The notes: a model not told the origin generated them from the letters alone. Positions 16,775 to 25,903 are shown, numbered from the stretch's first letter. The stretch is 64,000 nt of DNA from Marine Group I thaumarchaeote (GCA_013390905.1 JACATG010000001.1:1-64000), one strand, 5' to 3'. Program-made: numbers and translations.

Positions 16775-17644
16775 TCACTTGGATTTGATGTGAACCTTTC
16801 TCCAACGAACTTCAAGTTTATTTTCTAGGTGCATCTTCATTGCTTTAAGTAATGTATCTGCTTCTAGTCTTTGTCCTTTTGCCTTAATTTTTTCTAATGA
16901 ATCATTTGGATCTACTTTGAACGAATCTTGGAAGATGATTGGTCCTTGATCTAAGTTTTCTGTAACATAATGAGCAGTTACCCCCACAATTTTTGTACCT
17001 CTTTCATAAGCTTGTGCATATGCCAGCGCTCCTGGGAATGCCGGTAATAATGCTGGATGAATATTGATAATTCTATTTGGGTATCTCCAAACAAAGTTAG
17101 GGCTAAGAATTCTCATGTATCTTGCAAGTGAAATCAAGTCAATCTCATATTTTTTGCATATTTCAATAATTTTTTCTTCTGCCTTTTGTTGATCCTTCTC
17201 TTGAATTACAACAAATGGAATTTTCGCCTTCTTTACTAATGGCTCAAGTGTCCTTTCTGAACTAACTACTACTGAGATTTTTCCTTTGAGTGATTTTGCA
17301 TTACTAAGAATTGTTTTAAGGCAAAGTGTCTCTTTAGTTACAAATACTGCAATATTTTTCTGCGAATTTGTTTCATGATGTGTACTTACATCCATCTTTT
17401 CTTTTTTAGCTAAACTTTGTATTTCAGCATCGAATCTCTTTACATCAACTGTTTTTGAAAAGGATACTTCTAGATACATTCCAAAAATACCTTTGATTAC
17501 ATTTTGATTTACTTTCTCAATGTTTCCACTTTTTGAAAATGCAAAATTTGTAAATGCAGCTACAATTCCTTCTTTGTCTTTTCCAACTACTGTAATTCCA
17601 ATTACTGTCTTTTTCATGACTTTTTTTGTAGGATATTTTCTCAT
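16775..17644 (-). CDS. purU: PurU-like formyltetrahydrofolate deformylase (ACT + formyltransferase)
   Basis: This 289-residue protein has an N-terminal ACT domain (VIGITVVGKDKEGIVAAFTN) and a C-terminal formyltransferase/deformylase domain. The catalytic Asn-His-Asp set appears in NIHPALLPAFPG and in TENLDQGPI, and AHYVTENLDQGPII is close to PurU. PurU releases formate from 10-formyl-THF. The loop after NIH (PALLPAF) resembles PurN more than the usual HSFLPAF, so a purine formyltransferase role is an alternative. It is paired with the creatininase-fold gene. ATG 17617 is a possible later start. Confidence 0.8.
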   Translation of the reverse strand: MRKYPTKKVMKKTVIGITVVGKDKEGIVAAFTNFAFSKSGNIEKVNQNVIKGIFGMYLEVSFSKTVDVKRFDAEIQSLAKKEKMDVSTHHETNSQKNIAVFVTKETLCLKTILSNAKSLKGKISVVVSSERTLEPLVKKAKIPFVVIQEKDQQKAEEKIIEICKKYEIDLISLARYMRILSPNFVWRYPNRIINIHPALLPAFPGALAYAQAYERGTKIVGVTAHYVTENLDQGPIIFQDSFKVDPNDSLEKIKAKGQRLEADTLLKAMKMHLENKLEVRWRKVHIKSK

Positions 17645-17672
17645 TATTAATCATTCACAGAAATCAAAAAGG

Positions 17673-17757
17673 TGCGGGAGGTGGGATTCGAACCCACGAA
17701 CTCCTAAGAGATAGGGTCCTAAGCCCTACGCCTTTGACCAGGCTGGGCGACTCCCGC
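17673..17757 (-). tRNA. tRNA-Leu(TAG)
   Basis: The complement folds as a class II tRNA: acceptor GCGGGAG/CTCCCGC, anticodon stem TAGGG/CCCTA with loop CTTAGGA (anticodon TAG), long variable arm, T-arm GTGGG/CCCAC with loop TTCGAAT, discriminator A. No intron, no encoded CCA. Confidence 0.95.
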
Positions 17758-17804
17758 AACGGACATGCCATTAAACACAAATTTATCTATTATTGAATAA
17801 CATC

Positions 17805-19151
17805 ATGGCAAAATTTTTTGGAACAAATGGAATTCGTGGAGTATTTTCTGAAGACTTGACATTAGAATTTGTTCACGATATGACTTTAGCTATTGGAACT
17901 TACTTTGAAAAGGGAACAGTACTAATTGGTTTTGATGGAAGAGAATCAAGTCCAGTAATTTCCAAAGTTGTAAGTTCTGCTCTTAATTCAATAGGAATTG
18001 ATTGCAATGTTGTAGGAATTGTTCCGACACCCTGTCTTCAATTTGCAGTGAAGACTTTGGGATATTCTGGTGGAATAATGATTACTGCTTCTCACAATCC
18101 TCCCCAATACAATGGAATCAAACCTACTGCAAAAGATGGGGTTGAGATTTCACGTGGAGATGAATTAGTAGTTGAAGATATCTATCTGCAAAAAAGTTGG
18201 ATTAAGAATACAGAAAATTGGGGTACTACAGGAAAAGAAGAAAGAGCAATTGAAACATATCTAAAAGGAATTGTATCTCAAATTGATTCTAAATTAATAG
18301 AATCAAAAAATTTTAAAGTTGTTTTGGATTTAGGAAATGGTGTACAGGCAGTTTCTGCACCTGATTTTTGTAAAATGATGCAATGTGAAACCCTTCTTGT
18401 AAATCAGAATATTGATGGAAAATTTCCAGGACGTGGATCAGAACCAACACCACAAAATCTTTCAGAACTTTCACAGACTGTGACAGAAAACAATGCTGAT
18501 TTTGGAATTGCATTTGACGGAGACGGAGATCGAAGTATTTTTTGTGACAATAAGGGCAATATATTAACTGGTGATAAATCTGCACTAGCCCTTACTCAGC
18601 ATATCTTAAAGAAAAATTCAAACTCTGTAATTGTTACTTGTTTGAATTCAGGTTCTAATATTGAAGTTTTAGCTGATAAATTTAATTCAAAAGTTATTCG
18701 CACCAAAATAGGTAGCGTTGAAGTATCAAGAAAGATGATTCATACTAATGCGTTAATAGGATTTGAAGAAAATGGTGGGTACATGTATGGAAAGCACAAT
18801 CAAGTCAGAGATGGTTGTATGACTTTGGCATTAATGCTTGACCTTTTGGCTACAGGAAAATCTCTATCAGATGAGATTGCCAATTTACCTCCTTCTTTCA
18901 CTACAAAAGACAAGGTTTCATGTTCTCCTGAAAATGCTTCAAAACTGATTTCTTTATTAAAAGAAGAATTTCCTGGCTCTGATACAACTGACGGTATCAA
19001 AATTACAACTGATCCTAAAAATTGGGTTATGATTAGACCTAGCGGAACCGAACCAATTGTTAGAGTCTATGCCGAAGCTGAGAGTCAAGAGAAACTAGAC
19101 ATTTTGATGTCTGAATATCTCAATAAAGTAAAGTCTATAATTTCCCGATAA
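17805..19151 (+). CDS. glmM: Phosphohexomutase (phosphoglucosamine/phosphomannomutase)
   Basis: An alpha-D-phosphohexomutase of about 448 residues. It starts MAKFFGTNGIRGVF, has the phosphoserine loop TASHNPPQYNGIK, the metal loop AFDGDGDRS, the sugar-binding GFEENGGYMYG and the phosphate-binding RPSGTEPIVR. GlmM activity (glucosamine 6-phosphate to 1-phosphate, toward UDP-GlcNAc) is likely because of the FGTNGIRG start, but phosphomannomutase is not excluded. I prefer ATG 17805 to the TTG at 17793. It is divergent from tRNA-Leu. Confidence 0.88.
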   Translation: MAKFFGTNGIRGVFSEDLTLEFVHDMTLAIGTYFEKGTVLIGFDGRESSPVISKVVSSALNSIGIDCNVVGIVPTPCLQFAVKTLGYSGGIMITASHNPPQYNGIKPTAKDGVEISRGDELVVEDIYLQKSWIKNTENWGTTGKEERAIETYLKGIVSQIDSKLIESKNFKVVLDLGNGVQAVSAPDFCKMMQCETLLVNQNIDGKFPGRGSEPTPQNLSELSQTVTENNADFGIAFDGDGDRSIFCDNKGNILTGDKSALALTQHILKKNSNSVIVTCLNSGSNIEVLADKFNSKVIRTKIGSVEVSRKMIHTNALIGFEENGGYMYGKHNQVRDGCMTLALMLDLLATGKSLSDEIANLPPSFTTKDKVSCSPENASKLISLLKEEFPGSDTTDGIKITTDPKNWVMIRPSGTEPIVRVYAEAESQEKLDILMSEYLNKVKSIISR

Positions 19152-19212
19152 CACTTTTAATACCAAACGAATCGATGAATGGAATGGAGAATGAACCTTA
19201 GGGTGACGAAGT

Positions 19213-19599
19213 ATGGGAAAACCTTATTACGTTAAATTTGAGACACCAGCGGACCTTGTAAGTCCAATTTTGGAGGCACTTAGAGTTGCTGCTTCAAGTG
19301 GTAAAGTTAAGAAAGGAACTAATGAAGCCACCAAGGCAATTGAACGTGGTTCAAGCAAACTAATCGTTATAGCCGAAGATGTTGAACCACCAGAGGTAGT
19401 TGCTCATCTTCCAATTCTATGTGAGGAACAGGATACACCATTTGTCTTTGTTCCAACTAAACAAGAATTAGGTAATTCATTAGGCATTGAGATTACTTCA
19501 GCGGCTGCAGCGATTTTGGATGCTGGTGATGCACAACATATCGTCGATCAAATTATAGAAACAATTTCTAAAATTAAAGGTGGCAAGACTGATCAATGA
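19213..19599 (+). CDS. rpl7ae: Ribosomal protein L7Ae
   Basis: This 128-residue K-turn-binding protein is shared by the large ribosomal subunit, box C/D and H/ACA RNPs and RNase P in archaea. Family motifs are [14 protein letters not shown] (RNA contact), [12 protein letters not shown] and [15 protein letters not shown]. It heads a conserved archaeal operon and overlaps the S28e start by 4 nt (ATGA). Confidence 0.97.
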   Translation: MGKPYYVKFETPADLVSPILEALRVAASSGKVKKGTNEATKAIERGSSKLIVIAEDVEPPEVVAHLPILCEEQDTPFVFVPTKQELGNSLGIEITSAAAAILDAGDAQHIVDQIIETISKIKGGKTDQ

Positions 19600-19808
19600 G
19601 TTCTACAACTGATCAAGTAGTTCAATCTGAAATTATTCAAATTGTTGGACGAACTGGTATTGCTGGTGAAGTAATTCAAGTTAGAGTTAAAGTTCTTACA
19701 GGAAATGATAAAGGACGAATTCTTACAAGAAATGTCAAAGGTTCTGTTAGGACAGGAGAGATTCTTATGCTAAGAGAAACAGAAAGAGAAGCAAAGAAGA
19801 TCAAATAG
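19596..19808 (+). CDS. rps28e: Ribosomal protein S28e
   Basis: This 70-residue small-subunit protein shows [18 protein letters not shown], the [14 protein letters not shown] loop and a C-terminal [12 protein letters not shown], all typical of S28e. It overlaps L7Ae by 4 nt and is 8 bp before L24e. Confidence 0.97.
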   Translation: MSSTTDQVVQSEIIQIVGRTGIAGEVIQVRVKVLTGNDKGRILTRNVKGSVRTGEILMLRETEREAKKIK

Positions 19809-19816
19809 GTGATTAG

Positions 19817-20017
19817 ATGAGTCTTTTAGCTAAACCTTGTAATTTCTGCGATAGACCTGTTCCAAAAGGTTCTGGTACTATGCTTGCTAAAAACGATGGA
19901 ACTGTTTTATGGTTTTGTTCTTCTAAATGTAAAAAAAATGCACTAGTTCTAAAACGTGATCCAAGAAAATTAAAGTGGACTAAGAAACACGTTAAAGGTG
20001 GAATTAGAAAGAAGTAA
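19817..20017 (+). CDS. rpl24e: Ribosomal protein L24e
   Basis: This 66-residue zinc-ribbon protein of the large subunit has CNFCDRPVPKGSG and WFCSSKCKKN providing four cysteines, then a basic tail. It is third in the operon, preceded by GGTGATTAG just upstream of ATG. Confidence 0.97.
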   Translation: MSLLAKPCNFCDRPVPKGSGTMLAKNDGTVLWFCSSKCKKNALVLKRDPRKLKWTKKHVKGGIRKK

Positions 20018-20019
20018 AA

Positions 20020-20421
20020 TTGACTGAAAAAACACTATTCATTGTAAAGCCAGATGGAGTAGTTAGAAATTTAGTTGGCGAAGTTATCTTAAGATTTGAA
20101 AGAAAAGGATTCAAAATTTTGAAACTAAACATGTTTACATTTACTCCAGAACAGGCTAAGAAATTCTATGATGTTCACAAAGACAAAACATTCTTTGGTG
20201 AATTGATATCATATATCACATCAGGACCTGTAGTTGCAGCAATCATTGAAGGAAATAATGCAATTGCTGCTACTAGAATTATGGTTGGTGCAACTAAATC
20301 ATTTGAAGCAGAACCTGGTTCCATTAGAGGAGACTTTGGATTAGGATTTAGTGAAAATATTATTCATGCATCAGATTCACAAGAAAGTTTTGATCACGAA
20401 TCGAGGGTAGCATTTGAGTGA
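20020..20421 (+). CDS. ndk: Nucleoside diphosphate kinase
   Basis: This 133-residue enzyme moves the gamma-phosphate between nucleoside triphosphates and diphosphates. LFIVKPDGVVRN at the start is canonical. The usual phospho-His motif NxxHGSDS appears here as NIIHASDSQES, with His retained and Gly replaced by Ala. It starts with TTG, 2 bp after L24e, and lies in the standard archaeal L7Ae-S28e-L24e-Ndk-IF2 operon. Confidence 0.95.
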   Translation: MTEKTLFIVKPDGVVRNLVGEVILRFERKGFKILKLNMFTFTPEQAKKFYDVHKDKTFFGELISYITSGPVVAAIIEGNNAIAATRIMVGATKSFEAEPGSIRGDFGLGFSENIIHASDSQESFDHESRVAFE

Positions 20422-20427
20422 TCTGTT

Positions 20428-22209
20428 TTGCAAATTCGTCAGCCCATAGTGGTAGTTCTTGGTCACGTAGACTCTGGTAAAACATCTCTTCTAGATAAAA
20501 TTCGTGGTACAGGAGTTCAAGGTAGAGAAGCAGGTGGAATTACCCAACATATTGGTGCTAGCTTTATTCCAACTGAGACCATCAAAAAAATATGTGGTAT
20601 TTTATACAAAAAACTTGAACAATCTGAAAACAAGGTTCCAGGACTTTTAGTTATTGATACTCCCGGACACGAAGTTTTTACAAACCTTCGTTCAAGAGGA
20701 GGTTCAGCAGCTGATATTGCAATTCTTGTAGTTGATGTTAATCGTGGATTTCAACCACAAACAAATGAAAGTTTGAAAATTTTACAGAACAGAAAAGTTC
20801 CATTTGTTGTAGCACTAAACAAATGTGATCAAATTTCTGGATGGAGAAAATCTGAATCTTCATTTATCTCGCAGGTATTAAAAGAACAAGACGTATCAGT
20901 ACAAACTGATCTTGATCAAAAAATCTACGACATAGTAGGTACTCTTTCCATTTTGGGATATAAATCAGAAGCATTTTACCGTGTTAAGGACTTTAAATCT
21001 GAGATTGCAATAGTTCCAATTTCTGCACGATCTGGAGTTGGGATTCCAGAACTGCTCAGTATTTTAGTAGGACTTACACAACAATATCTTCAAAAAAGAC
21101 TAAATCAAGAAGAAAAAGATCCACGTGGTATTGTCTTAGAGGTAAAGGATGAGATTGGATTAGGACATACAGCAAATATTATTCTGATTGATGGAACAAT
21201 CAAAAAAGAGAACAGTATTGTTGTAGCTAAAAGAGATTCTGTAATAGCTATAAAACCGAAGGCGTTGCTTTTGCCAAAACCTCTTGATGAGATGCGAGAT
21301 CCTCGGGACAAATTCAAACCAGTTACACAAGTAGATGCAGCAGCTGGGCTGAAAATCGCATCACCTGATCTTGAAGGAGTTCTTCCAGGCAGTACTCTCT
21401 ACATTACATCTAATGATGAAGAGATTGAAAAATTTACTAAACTCATCGAATCTGAGATGAAATCTATGTTTATTGACACTGAAACTGATGGTATTATCCT
21501 CAAATGTGATACTATAGGCTCACTTGAGGCTATACTTGAGATGCTTAGACGCTCACAAGTTCCTGTTGCCAAAGCCGACATTGGTCCTGTTAATAGACGA
21601 GATGTCATAGAGGCAAAAGCGATCAAAGAAAAAGATAGACATCTTGGAGTTGTTTTGTCATTTAATGTAAAGGTTCTACCTGATGCAAAAGAAGAATCCG
21701 AAGACAGTCATATCAAAGTATTTGCAGATAAAGTAATCTATAGTTTAATTGACAACTATAATGCATGGGTTGAAGAAGACACTGCCAATGAAGATGATGC
21801 AATCTTTTCAGAATTAATTCCAGTCGCAAAATTTACTTTCCTAAAAGGAATGGTTTTTCGAAATAATAATCCTGCAGTCTTTGGAATTCGTGTAGATGTA
21901 GGAACCCTAAAGCATAAAATTCCATTTATGAATATGACTGGAAGAACGGTTGGAAATATTCATCAACTTCAGCTTGATAAAAAAACAGTAAGTACTGCAA
22001 AAACAGGAGATGAAGTTGCTTGTTCTGTTCAAGATGTAACAATCGGTAGACAAATCTTTGAAGATGAAGTATTCTATACATTTCCACCATCACATGAGGC
22101 AAAACAATTACTCAACAGATTCATACATAAACTAAATCCTGAAGAACAAAAAGTTCTAAATGAAATAGTTAGGATTCAACGAGAAAAAGAACCAGTGTAT
22201 GCCTACTAG
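20428..22209 (+). CDS. infB: Translation initiation factor aIF5B (IF-2-like GTPase)
   Basis: This 593-residue GTPase promotes subunit joining in archaeal initiation. The G motifs are in order: GHVDSGKTSLLD (G1), DTPGHEVFTNLR (G3) and ALNKCDQ (G4), followed by a beta-barrel domain, the alpha/beta domain III (DTETDGIILKCDTIGSLEAI) and domain IV. The length is that of intein-free aIF5B. TTG start; last gene of the operon. The stop overlaps the convergent thioredoxin gene by 4 nt. Confidence 0.96.
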   Translation: MQIRQPIVVVLGHVDSGKTSLLDKIRGTGVQGREAGGITQHIGASFIPTETIKKICGILYKKLEQSENKVPGLLVIDTPGHEVFTNLRSRGGSAADIAILVVDVNRGFQPQTNESLKILQNRKVPFVVALNKCDQISGWRKSESSFISQVLKEQDVSVQTDLDQKIYDIVGTLSILGYKSEAFYRVKDFKSEIAIVPISARSGVGIPELLSILVGLTQQYLQKRLNQEEKDPRGIVLEVKDEIGLGHTANIILIDGTIKKENSIVVAKRDSVIAIKPKALLLPKPLDEMRDPRDKFKPVTQVDAAAGLKIASPDLEGVLPGSTLYITSNDEEIEKFTKLIESEMKSMFIDTETDGIILKCDTIGSLEAILEMLRRSQVPVAKADIGPVNRRDVIEAKAIKEKDRHLGVVLSFNVKVLPDAKEESEDSHIKVFADKVIYSLIDNYNAWVEEDTANEDDAIFSELIPVAKFTFLKGMVFRNNNPAVFGIRVDVGTLKHKIPFMNMTGRTVGNIHQLQLDKKTVSTAKTGDEVACSVQDVTIGRQIFEDEVFYTFPPSHEAKQLLNRFIHKLNPEEQKVLNEIVRIQREKEPVYAY

Positions 22210-22610
22210 TTTGAATACTTTTTACAAATTATATGAATTCCTGGTGCGCCAACTGCTCCCATCATTTTATCTACAACCTGTCCTGACTTGAACATGATAA
22301 ATGTAGGAATTGATTGAACTGCAAATTTCATTGAAATGTTTTGATTGTTGTCAACATTGACTCTTGCAAATTTAATTTTTGGGTAGTTTTTTGATAGGCT
22401 TTCAAAAACAGGATGCATCGTCTTGCATGGACCACACCACTCTGCCCAAAAATCCACTAATGTTGGATTCTCGGCTGATACTATTTGATCAAAATTTGAA
22501 TCATTCAGATCTACAATTCCAGGCTCAATTCTAGGCTGGCTCTGCTGTTTGAGCATCTCTTCTAGTTTTCTCTGCTTTATTTTTTCAATTTCTGGATCTT
22601 CAGACAACAT
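22206..22610 (-). CDS. Thioredoxin with helical N-terminal extension
   Basis: This 134-residue protein has a charged helical extension of about 30 residues (EDPEIEKIKQRKLEEMLKQQ) and then a thioredoxin fold with WAEWCGPCKTMHPVF and the cis-Pro of QSIPTFIMF. The extension resembles the N-terminus of PDCD5-type or membrane-associated proteins, but its role is unknown. It converges on infB with a 4-nt overlap and follows the zinc-ribbon gene at 22652. Confidence 0.9.
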   Translation of the reverse strand: MLSEDPEIEKIKQRKLEEMLKQQSQPRIEPGIVDLNDSNFDQIVSAENPTLVDFWAEWCGPCKTMHPVFESLSKNYPKIKFARVNVDNNQNISMKFAVQSIPTFIMFKSGQVVDKMMGAVGAPGIHIICKKYSN

Positions 22611-22651
22611 ATCTCAAAAATTGGTTCTATTAAAAAATCTATGTTTAAAAA

Positions 22652-22798
22652 TTAATCATTATCTGACTTTCTAATAATTATCTCATATCTTTTTGATTTG
22701 CATATAGGACACTGATTAATGTATTTTGTAAAGCTAACAGAAGTATATACAATACCACACTCACCACAAATTCTAAGATTTTTATCTAGTTTTCCCAT
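22652..22798 (-). CDS. 48-residue zinc-ribbon protein
   Basis: A short frame, MGKLDKNLRICGECGIVYTS followed by NQCPICKSKRYEIIIRK, gives two CxxC knuckles spaced as a rubredoxin-like or zinc-ribbon fold. The function is unknown. It lies between the surface-protein gene upstream (24 bp) and the thioredoxin gene downstream (41 bp), all on the minus strand. Confidence 0.75.
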   Translation of the reverse strand: MGKLDKNLRICGECGIVYTSVSFTKYINQCPICKSKRYEIIIRKSDND

Positions 22799-22822
22799 AA
22801 TGATGATCGCCAAGTATTGTGA

Positions 22823-24202
22823 TTAAAACTTAGCTCGTCTAACTTTTCTAATTCCATAAAACAGCATAACTGGTGCTACAAAGTACATTCCAATATTCAT
22901 CAAAATAACACCAATTCCATATCCTATAACTTGTGATTCAGATTCAGCATATGACATTACTGATAGTGATGATAATAATGGGGTTATCCAAAGCTTTACT
23001 GCTTCTTTGAATATTGGATTTTCTCTTTGCATGTCAGCAATTGTTGGTGAGAATGAATAATAGAATTGATTAAAACCTGTCATAAATGATATGCCAGAAT
23101 CAGTATTCATTAACTGATTGTCACGAATCTCTCTGAGAAATTGAATTTGTGGTGCCATCTCAGAATCATATGCTGCAGTTGCAATTAGACAACCTCCACC
23201 TTTACTTTGTATTGCAACAATTGTACATTTACCATCAATTAGCTTTGTTCCTTCACCACATTCACCAAACTCTGGTTCTTCAATTATTGGTTCTTCTAAT
23301 CCTATAGCCTCATAAATTGAGGAGTATTCTGGATAATTATCATCAAACCACTTTTTGTAACTGGCCTCGTTGATGTATCTGTCAACATAACTCTGTGGTT
23401 CCTTTGCTTCATCAACAAATGGAGCTGGAATTTCTAATTCTTTTGGTTCTGGTTCTGTTGTTTCTGGTTCTGTTGTTTCTGGTTCTGTTGTTTCTGGTTC
23501 TGTTGTTTCTGGTTCTGTTGTTTCTGGTTCTGTTGTTTCTGGTTCATCGTATGCCTTCTTTACAGTAATTGTGATATTTTCTCTGTCTTCTTGGGCTTCA
23601 CTATTTACAACAATATCAAAACTATAGTCTACATCTTGGAAACTTCCATATTTTCCTGGTATAGTCCAAACAAATTTCCCAGAACTTGGATCAATTGTAG
23701 CTCCTATAGGTTGATTACGTAAACTAAATACTACATCCCCAACTGAACTGTCTTCAAGACTAGCTGTAAATGTAATTGTTTTTTCTACTTCAACTGAATA
23801 ATCTGAAATTGATTTTAGTTGTAACACAAAGTCAGGAACCTTGAAAACTTTCTCTCCGTCAAACTCTAACTGCATAGTGATACCTTCTTCAATTTTATCA
23901 ACAAATGCTGTTACATTGTAAATTCCATTTATTGAAAAAATATTTTTTACACTTTGTGGAATTGTCTCATATTTTCCTTCAGAATCTGAAAAATCACTAA
24001 GCACTTCTGGATTTCCATTAGGGTCTTTTACAATTACCGTGACCATTTTATCTCCTTCATTTTCTGTTCCAGAAAATGAGATCTCTTCATCAACAATGTA
24101 AAAAATTTTTTCTAAAGTGATTGTAGTAACCTCTGCATAAATTGGTACTATCATTAATACAAATAGTGAAAATATTGCAAATAATCCTAATTTCATTAGC
24201 AC
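22823..24202 (-). CDS. Secreted or surface protein with ETTEP repeat and CFI-box-type C-terminus
   Basis: This 459-residue protein begins with a signal peptide (LFAIFSLFVLMIVPIYA) and has two beta-rich, Ig/cadherin-like regions (about 25-125 and 128-210). Six ETTEP repeats form a spacer (about 220-250). Near residue 340, GGGCLIATAAYDSEMAPQIQ begins a helical C-terminal module that I recognise as the CFI-box (CTERM-like) domain common in thaumarchaeal exported proteins. It ends with a hydrophobic helix and a basic tail (RKVRRAKF). It is probably membrane- or S-layer-anchored with the beta domains outside. The binding partner is unknown. Confidence 0.82.
   Translation of the reverse strand: MLMKLGLFAIFSLFVLMIVPIYAEVTTITLEKIFYIVDEEISFSGTENEGDKMVTVIVKDPNGNPEVLSDFSDSEGKYETIPQSVKNIFSINGIYNVTAFVDKIEEGITMQLEFDGEKVFKVPDFVLQLKSISDYSVEVEKTITFTASLEDSSVGDVVFSLRNQPIGATIDPSSGKFVWTIPGKYGSFQDVDYSFDIVVNSEAQEDRENITITVKKAYDEPETTEPETTEPETTEPETTEPETTEPETTEPEPKELEIPAPFVDEAKEPQSYVDRYINEASYKKWFDDNYPEYSSIYEAIGLEEPIIEEPEFGECGEGTKLIDGKCTIVAIQSKGGGCLIATAAYDSEMAPQIQFLREIRDNQLMNTDSGISFMTGFNQFYYSFSPTIADMQRENPIFKEAVKLWITPLLSSLSVMSYAESESQVIGYGIGVILMNIGMYFVAPVMLFYGIRKVRRAKF
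23450..23545. repeat. 6 x 15-bp coding tandem repeat (ETTEP)
   Basis: Six perfect units of TGGTTCTGTTGTTTC (23450-23539) plus a partial unit encode ETTEP on the minus strand. Perfect DNA identity points to recent slippage and probable length variation between strains. Confidence 0.95.
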
Positions 24203-24280
24203 AATATTAATTCTCAGAGTTCATTTTTAAAAAACGTGTATAATTTCTTCTTGTTTAATGTAAAGAATAATTTACCAAAA

Positions 24281-24697
24281 TCACAAATCTAGTAAAAATC
24301 TCATAAAAACACCTTTGTCTTGCCTAATCTCCATATCATAAAATGTTGGCGCCTTGATTTCCACTTTGAAATTGTGTTTATGAAAATCAAGAGACTCTCC
24401 ATACGCCTTTGCAATTATTTTGTAACCCTCATCTTTCTCAATATCAAACTCTATTCTCTTTATTGCAAATCCTTCAGTAATCAGAACAAAAGTAATCTCT
24501 TCTAACCAACTAAATAGAAGATAACTTAGATCTTTTCCTTGTGCTGAAAACTCTTTTTGATCTTTTTCTTCTACTTTGTCCTGATCAAGTGTTAGATTAA
24601 TTACTGCATCAGCTGTTACTGAAAATGCTTCTTTGAGGTCTTTTGCTGTAACCTCAATTATTGCGTCAGTTGCATGATCTAGAAACTTGTAACTCAA
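24281..24697 (-). CDS. Archease (RtcB activator)
   Basis: This 138-residue archease promotes guanylation and turnover of the RNA ligase RtcB in tRNA splicing. The signature FLDHATDAIIEVTAKDLKEAF with its metal-binding Asp, and the C-terminal DMEIRQDKGVFMRFLLDL, match the family. No rtcB lies in the window. It is preceded by an AT-rich promoter region shared with the divergent DedA gene. Confidence 0.92.
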   Translation of the reverse strand: MSYKFLDHATDAIIEVTAKDLKEAFSVTADAVINLTLDQDKVEEKDQKEFSAQGKDLSYLLFSWLEEITFVLITEGFAIKRIEFDIEKDEGYKIIAKAYGESLDFHKHNFKVEIKAPTFYDMEIRQDKGVFMRFLLDL

Positions 24698-24828
24698 TTG
24701 TAGACTTTGGAATATTTCTAATTATTAATTTAGGTGGATTACAACAAATCTTTAGACATAAAATATGACTAATCAGTGTCATTTTCTGCTCGTAAGGTAA
24801 TTTAGTAGGAACTTATTGCCAGAAGCAA

Positions 24829-25353
24829 ATGGAGCCTTTTGATTCATTTTTGGTTTGGGTTACAGAATTTTTAGGAGATCATCTCTATGAAGGAATCTTT
24901 TTAGCTGCCTTAATTGAGACAATAATTCCACCAATTCCTACTCTAGCAATATTTCCAACAGCAGGATTCTTGGCATCACAACAGGGGATTTCATTAATTG
25001 GTGTAATTCCTATGATCATTCTTGGCGCAATTGGTGCAACCATTGGAACCTCTGCAATCTATTTTATAGCACTAAAACTTGGACGAGTGGTTTTACTTCG
25101 TTATCTAAAATATATCAAGGTATCAGAAAAAAAACTAGAACGAGTTGAGATTTGGTTTGAAAAATATGGGGACAAGGCAGTATTTCTGGGAAGAATGATT
25201 CCAGTAATGAGGGAAATGATATCTGTTCCAGCTGGATTGCTAAAAATGAAAATTCCAAAGTTTGTAATGTACACATTTGCAGGTTCATGTGTTTGGTCTG
25301 CTGGAACTATTCTTGCAGGCTATTACTTTGCTGAAGCCATAGGACTAAACTAG
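24829..25353 (+). CDS. DedA/SNARE-associated membrane protein, apparently shortened
   Basis: This 174-residue DedA-family protein (flippase/transport-associated) has an N-terminal helix, ETIIPPIPT reentrant motif, a glycine-rich ILGAIGATIGT segment and the second conserved motif FLGRMIPVMREMISVPAG. The frame stops at 25351-25353 just after AEAIGLN. A one-base frame change there would add LVILYSYP and a hydrophobic helix (AIIIGIVIFVLVIFF) typical of the missing last membrane segment. The protein is otherwise full length, so function without the last helix is possible. Confidence 0.85.
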   Translation: MEPFDSFLVWVTEFLGDHLYEGIFLAALIETIIPPIPTLAIFPTAGFLASQQGISLIGVIPMIILGAIGATIGTSAIYFIALKLGRVVLLRYLKYIKVSEKKLERVEIWFEKYGDKAVFLGRMIPVMREMISVPAGLLKMKIPKFVMYTFAGSCVWSAGTILAGYYFAEAIGLN

Positions 25354-25520
25354 TAATTTTGTATTCATATCCAGCCATAATTATCGGAATTGTGATTTTT
25401 GTATTAGTGATATTTTTTGTTCCATTAGTAGATGAGTTTGAAACATTCAACTGTATTACAACACCATGTATAATGCCAAAAATTACCATTCACCAATGGT
25501 TACATAATCAATATACTTGA
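25350..25520 (+). other. Out-of-frame C-terminal helix of DedA (possible frameshift)
   Basis: Reading in the frame beginning at 25350 gives LVILYSYPAIIIG, a 15-18 residue hydrophobic helix and then VPLVDEFET before a TGA at 25518-25520. It has no start codon of its own and begins exactly where the DedA frame ends, which suggests a single-base loss in the DedA gene. Alternatively it may be chance AT-rich translation. Confidence 0.4.
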
Positions 25521-25699
25521 TAATGTGAAACAAGGTCATCGTTGAAACACGCTCTATCCTGTCGCAACGAATCCATAAACACGAATTAGGACTTTCGTAC
25601 ATTAACTACATGAACTTTAAACATAAGAAGAGTGGAATTTTCCTTATATTTTCTAGTCCATTTCGGTCATTTTTAGGAAGACAAAGTATTTACTAAAAA
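25354..25699. other. No supported gene; DedA remnant and AT-rich DNA
   Basis: Apart from the displaced DedA tail, this stretch holds only a short minus-strand frame (25483-25602, about 39 codons) that I cannot relate to any family. No tRNA, repeat or clear promoter is visible. Confidence 0.4.
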
Positions 25700-25903
25700 T
25701 TAAAGTAATTTCTCATTTCTCATTTTTTTCCTATTTCTATAAGTTATCAAATGATATCGAATGATATTTTTGAGTTTGTCTTCCACTGAGAGTTCCTCTT
25801 CAATACAAATCGAAAGAAAATCAAGATAGTCCTTGTCTTTGATTCCAATCTCAATCTTTCTCAATTCAACACCTGAACTCTGACAAAACTCCCCTCTCTG
25901 CAA
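25700..25903 (-). CDS. Possible small strand-helix-helix protein
   Basis: This 67-residue frame contains a strand (LRKIEIGI), a helix (KDYLDFLSICIEEEL) and a second helix (VEDKLKNIIRYHLITYRNRKK). This order and basic tail are compatible with a ribbon-helix-helix-like regulator. It is not clearly recognisable, and it lies in the gene-poor interval between DedA and the thermonuclease, so confidence is modest. Confidence 0.4.
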   Translation of the reverse strand: MQRGEFCQSSGVELRKIEIGIKDKDYLDFLSICIEEELSVEDKLKNIIRYHLITYRNRKKMRNEKLL

